Assembly (NCBI GenBank): GCA_019614645.1
Contig: JABWDB010000030.1
Span: 2,356,001 to 2,420,000 of the forward strand
DNA length: 64,000 nt
Direction: 5' to 3'
From: Stratiolaelaps scimitus
Taxonomy: Eukaryota > Arthropoda > Arachnida > Mesostigmata > Laelapidae
Within the stretch, counting starts at the first letter, position 1, and each line of letters opens with the position of its first letter. A program made the translations under genes and the position numbers. Below, one piece after another: positions 59,456 through 64,000 of the stretch. Below the pieces are notes generated by a model. The model was not told the DNA's origin and did not search any database. It saw nothing but the letters and a program-made list of their open reading frames with translations.

Positions 59456-62400
59456 TTATCTGAAGAATGTTTCGTCAGTATTTCGGAAGGAACTATTATC
59501 TTGAAGTGACGTATTGTGAGCTTTGTACTCAAGCGAATGGGTCAATGGAAGATTGGCTACCCGACGCAAGGTCTCCATAATCTTCAAGCGGACACTATTA
59601 TCAGACGCTGTACGGTTCCACACTGAGATTATGTCCTCTTGGTTATATCTGAAACGGGTAGCACAATGAAGCCGAGCAAACGTCAATAAAAAATTAACAG
59701 CAATAGACAATCATTTTTAGGAGTTGGCCAAATACCTCCTTTCGTCACATATGATGAATATGACTATTCTGTGGATTGATATGATCCGTCCTAACAGAGG
59801 CGTCTCGGATGCGCGCCGAAACTATCTTTATGTATAAGCATTTTTAAAAGTTTTTTAACCTTACACTGGCCGATAAACTTTGTAAGGCTAGATGCTTGTT
59901 TTCAAATTAATTTACCGACTCGAATTCAATAAAGATTATTTTTATACCTACGTAACACACCAACGCTGTAATAGTTTGAATTTTTGACAGAGGATTAGGG
60001 GCGACCGGGGTTCGAATTTTTAATAATGTCATCAGGCTCACAATTGATTTGCCGAACTGTACTGGAAAATGCGAACGGAACCGTGACAGGAATTACAACT
60101 CGTTGAAGACCAAAATTAAGACTGCAATAACTGACTTGCCGATAGGTACCAGGTGTATTCTATTTTATATTTATAAATTAGCATCGTCCATTCGGCAAAT
60201 GTAAGAAAACATCCAGTACCAGTAACTGCAAGCAGACGATATCATGGCTGTGAGCTAAAACCGGAAGCGCAAAGCGTGTTACGTATAGACGTATATTTAT
60301 ATACAATTTTTTCAGCAAGCCGAATTTTATACCAAGTGTCTTATGCAAAAACTTTCGCGAACACCTGAAGAGAGCCTTTTCTTTAAGGTTCCTAATTAGA
60401 TGTAAATGATATCAAATCCGATGACTGATACGACTTATGCAAAATAAGTTACTTAAAAACATTTCTAATCAATTAACCATTTTTCCAAATCTTCGATTTA
60501 TTTAGAATTGTTTACAAGTATTTACATATGCCTTGAATCTACGATATGAATGGTCGTTTATGAAGTACGTTTATAATCCTTTTAATACATAATATCTTGT
60601 GAATATAAACGCTGCGCCATAATGGATAACGCAAACTGGCTGAAGACGGGACTGGCTGACCCGTCGTGTCAACGGGTTGACACGACTGCATAGGCTCGAG
60701 AACTGTATACGTTCCAGGAACTTCCCTATGAGAAGTCTAGTGCGTAAAAGTCTAGGATTACTTATCTACTACTAACCTTACAGACATGACAGCTCCACAA
60801 ATTTCGTCGCCAACCAGAAACTGTTCACCCAAAATGGCTAATAACACATTCTCCCAGACACGTGATGCCACGCCTTTGCGCAACCGGAGGATCCATTTAC
60901 CTCCATCGCGATTTGCTGGGTCCTGTGGATCAATTCACAGATATATTCACGTTGATAAATTTGATTATAATAAAGCAATTTCTTCATAAATACAGGCAAT
61001 CTTAAACGAAGATCCTGTGCGTGTTCAGAAAGCACGCAAGTGGAAGCCTTCCTAAAAGGCTCCACAGTAACAGCAACTTTTTTAACATTTGATATGGTAT
61101 TTCTATGGCGGCTTGCAAAACTTTTTGGCACTAACCATCTAAAGTTGCATGACCTACTGAACACCCCCTTGATGAGGCTAGCCAGGCGAACTATTTAAAG
61201 ATGTGGCCAATAGGTCCGGATCTTAGACAGAGCACATCTAAATACCCTATCTAGAACTTCGGTCTTTATTAGTATGAAATGTATTTTCAATACAGTGGCA
61301 ATACAGTACAATCTATGGTGCATTCGAATAATACATGTATATAAGGATAGTTGAGGTACAATTAAACGAGGTAAATATAAAATTCGTAAACAATGTTCAA
61401 AAAGTTATCGAATGACCCTTCCGCTACGTTACAAATAAACTATTCAACAATTTAAACAAAGTATTCATAACACAGTCGAGTAAACTTGACTAACAGGCAG
61501 ACAAGAAGAAAAGCGATCTAATTAATGTTCTTCAAATAATTCCCCACGGCTAACGTTCGCAGTGTCTTTTAGATGGATGCGCCCCAAATACGGATCGCGC
61601 CCTTTTACTTTGTAAATGGGTGCAATCATCGCCTACCAAGGATCAATCACTAAGATAGAACAGGAGAGGTCAGTCTTGGGCCTCATCAAATATTCATGTT
61701 GACATCAAAGGCAGGTTATCAGAAACTGTAGAATTGAATAGGTATAATTTTTACCAGTGTGAACTAAAATCGGTAGTAATAAATCCAGTCATCCGACGTG
61801 CGGATGCTATCACGAATATCACACATTGGATTCATGATGGGGTCCCTATATTTTTGGATCTGGAGGTCCGTAATTCCGATTTTAGTCGTTGAAATCACAT
61901 GTTTAAAAATTTTCCGTACCTAAACGTAAAAACAGCACGAGAATTAATGAAGAGTGATGGTGATCAAATTATCATGTATGTGCATACCTCCCACATTGGT
62001 TTGACTCCGTATTTGAAAAGGTGGTAATCTGCATGACCGGTCAACTCATTTGGAAAACGTAGATGGGTGTAACATTTCCAAAATTTCTCCACTGAGCGAA
62101 ACGTTGACAGAAGTTTAAGGGAATCCTCGAACTTCGGCGCCGTCCCAGCTTGTTTAAACCCTGCTCGACGTGAAAACCACATGGAATAGGCGTGTTCTAG
62201 TGGGTGCTCCTCGGGTCCCACGTCTAACTAAAAGACAGAACAATGAATATCGAAATGATCAAGCTGAAATAAGCGTATACACTCAATGAAACTGAGTTGC
62301 GACTTAGCTGACATATTTATAGATAAAACAAGCATGTGTTTGCATGAGTTGTTGCATAGCAGAAGCAGAGAGTGTGCTAGATTTTCAAAAATGTCCCCTG

Positions 62401-62828
62401 TCATTATAATAAATAACTAATTCATTCAGCATTTTTTGCCCATCTTATACAAATATAGGATGCTTATCAAAGTGTCTAATTGGATATAAGAAATGGATAG
62501 TTACAGATGAAGCATCAACTTGGCGAATCTGCTCATCGACGAGGTCAAGTCGTGGAGCGTCAATCTCTCGTCCGCCAAGCTGAGACGATGGATGTGAAGA
62601 TGGTTGTTGCTGTTGTGCGTGGCTAGTTTGACGTATAGCTCCTCCAAGAGGGTGCTGCCCAACTCCGTTACCACCACTTGAAATATTGTTTTCAATACCA
62701 CCATTTGAAGAAGGTTGTGGCTGTTGTTGTTGCTGTTGCCACGCTGCTCCTACAACTGCTGCTGCTGGACCACCTAGGAGGATGTGACTCCCGGTCTCCT
62801 CAAGTCGCCTTCCGTCATGGAGACGCAT
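59456..62828 (-). CDS. EIF4E2: 4EHP / eIF4E2, cap-binding translational repressor
   Basis: Exons on the minus strand: A 62844-62505 (first in-frame ATG at 62828), B 62227-61988, C 60922-60777 and D 59648-59456 (stop TAA). Phases match throughout, and from that ATG the product is 300 residues. The N-terminus is a Gln/Gly/Ser-rich extension. The core has EEHPLEHAYSMWFSRR, FRSVEKFWKCYTHL, LTGHADYHLFKYGVKPMWE and DPANRDGGKWILRLRKG. GEQFLVGDEICGAVMSV and EDIISVWNRTASD follow, and it ends DNSSFRNTDETFF. These are near-identical to animal 4EHP, including the cap-binding Trp-Glu pair (187-188). Known 4EHP binds the cap but not eIF4G and silences mRNAs with GIGYF or Bicoid-type partners. The A/C donor and acceptor choices were fixed by frame. 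Exon A opens in phase 2 after an acceptor, so an additional upstream exon and a longer N-terminus are possible. Confidence 0.92.
60663..60686. repeat. Perfect hairpin-type inverted repeat in a 4EHP intron
   Basis: GTCGTGTCAAC, two bases, then its exact reverse complement GTTGACACGAC. It lies between exons D and C, about 90 bases downstream of the exon C donor. Confidence 0.85.
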
Positions 62829-62844
62829 CTGGTTGTCGAGAGGT

Positions 62845-64000
62845 CTAAGAGAAACAAAAGTGCAAATATCCTTGTTGCTGCTTTTATTCAACTGAAAAGG
62901 GATACTTCGTAGATGGGATGTTGACAAGTGATTGGTGGTAACAGGCTTTTAGAACCCGGGGGGGGGGAAGCTAAAATCGAGGCAAAGGATAATAATAAAA
63001 ATGACTACATTGCTTGAAATAATACTGGGAAAAGTGGGCCTGGTTTAGTTTACTTAATTAAATTTGACCCTAGCATATTATAGGTTCTGTTGTTTCGAAG
63101 ACACGCATCGAGACCAGGATTGGCACAGACAGGTTTAAAGAAATTATGCAATTGCAGTGGTGACAAAGGAAGCTCTTTTGTGAAGGAGATGGAGTGCCCC
63201 GATGATGCAGCTTCGAAGGCCTCGAATTAAGATACCAATAAACAACATACAGTACACAGAAACTACATCATTTGATCAAATTTACTCGCTAAGAATGAAA
63301 ATCTATGTGTGTTTACTAATAAACACGGAAATGTTTAAGGTAGAAGTTTACCTAAATTCTATTAAAGAGGCGGATCACGTGAGTACTAACAGGAATGCTG
63401 AATAAACAATGTTTAGGACAAGCAAAATGAGACGAACATATTGTTTCTCTTTACTTTTGTTATAAACATAACATTATAGTTCTATGCTGTAAAATTCTTA
63501 TAAAGCGATGCCGAAAGCAGTGCCGTGGACGTTAAATGTTGGCTATGATACTTTTGATCTTGCTGGAGAACTTCTTTTACCCGAACTTCTGGTATCTTAA
63601 TCAGATGTGAAACACGAGCCAGAGAAGCAAAGTCAAATTACTTACGGATAGCATTCACAAACGAGCCCAAACCGCTATTGTGTTTTGTTCATGCTAATTG
63701 CACGTCTAATACTAAAATGCACTTTAATAAAACAATGTATATGCATGAGCCAGTACAGGAAGACACTATTTTGTAGATTAAATTTATGCAAAACTTCTAT
63801 AACGATTTTGATGGAAACTATCAGCTGACGTTACTGGAGCATCTACTCCACCAGTAAGGCGCCGTATAGTGAGTGCACTCCCATGGATTGACTGTTCACC
63901 CATGAATGCATATGGTACTTCGATCTGACAGGCCACTAGTTTTATTTGGAGTATTACACATTACAATGATACCTAATGATACATAATACAATGTTAATCA
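62845..64000. other. 5' flank of 4EHP and right end of the window
   Basis: No supported gene was found. A run of 10 guanines lies at about 62958-62967, and a partial family-A SINE at 63498-63555. Confidence 0.4.
63498..63555 (+). repeat. tRNA-like SINE, family A, copy 4 (3' part only)
   Basis: AAGCGATGCCGAAAGCAGTG then CCGTGGACGTTAAATGTTGG matches the body of copies 1 and 2 almost base for base; the tRNA-like head is missing. Confidence 0.6.

Noticed and set aside
59213..59504. Two overlapping plus-strand ORFs near the 4EHP stop
   Set aside because: They are antisense to the 4EHP last exon and 3' end, with hydrophobic random composition and no motif.
60003..60030. GGGGTTCGAAT, T-arm-like
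   Set aside because: It lacks a closing stem and any tRNA-like head.
1..64000. CRISPR arrays, operons, phage or plasmid genes
   Set aside because: The window is clearly eukaryotic; the direct repeats seen are microsatellites, transposon ends or SINE/LINE copies.

Overview
Organism and style. The window is eukaryotic nuclear DNA. It is AT-rich, has many (TA)n microsatellites, and its genes are split into small exons bounded by GT..AG sites. The repeat content (Tc1 and mariner relatives, R1-like, jockey/CR1-like and other LINEs, tRNA-like SINEs) and the protein-level resemblances fit an arthropod, probably a chelicerate such as a parasitiform mite. That placement is inference. There is no prokaryotic, plasmid or CRISPR content.

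Host genes. Five spliced gene models were assembled by hand; every exon join keeps the reading frame. (1) Plus strand, 9368-32587: a 454-residue single-pass membrane protein with a signal peptide, a proline-rich outer part, one membrane helix, and a cytoplasmic tail carrying NPxY and an ITAM-like tyrosine pair. I do not recognise its family; it is the most interesting candidate here. (2) Minus strand, 20303-23519: an eIF4E-family cap-binding protein lying inside the large intron of gene 1, with a possible alternative upstream exon at 25290-25386. (3) Minus strand, 39753-51914: a 12-exon gene for a 1376-residue, low-complexity, probably nuclear protein of unknown function. (4) Plus strand, 52999-56566: a two-exon homologue of CDCA3/Tome-1, a mitotic-entry regulator, head-to-head with gene 3. 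(5) Minus strand, 59456-62828: the 4EHP (eIF4E2) translational repressor, tail-to-tail with CDCA3. Two eIF4E-family genes therefore lie about 36 kb apart.

Mobile elements. The left 7 kb holds LINE 3' ends, a Tc1-like element with 230-bp inverted repeats (1277-2850), a mariner element starting five bases after it (2856-3790), and a decayed LINE (4480-6420). An R1-like LINE (14590-17495) and another mariner (18067-19073) lie in the large intron of gene 1. So does a jockey/CR1-like LINE (26540-27600), itself interrupted by two different tRNA-like SINEs. A second R1-like LINE and a LINE fragment (47800-49880) lie in an intron of gene 3. All look dead: each coding region carries stops or frameshifts.

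Layout and logic. The remaining sequence is intronic or intergenic and AT-rich, with microsatellites and few recognisable signals. Three of the five genes touch translation initiation or cell division (eIF4E, 4EHP, CDCA3). Nothing in the sequence shows that they work together.
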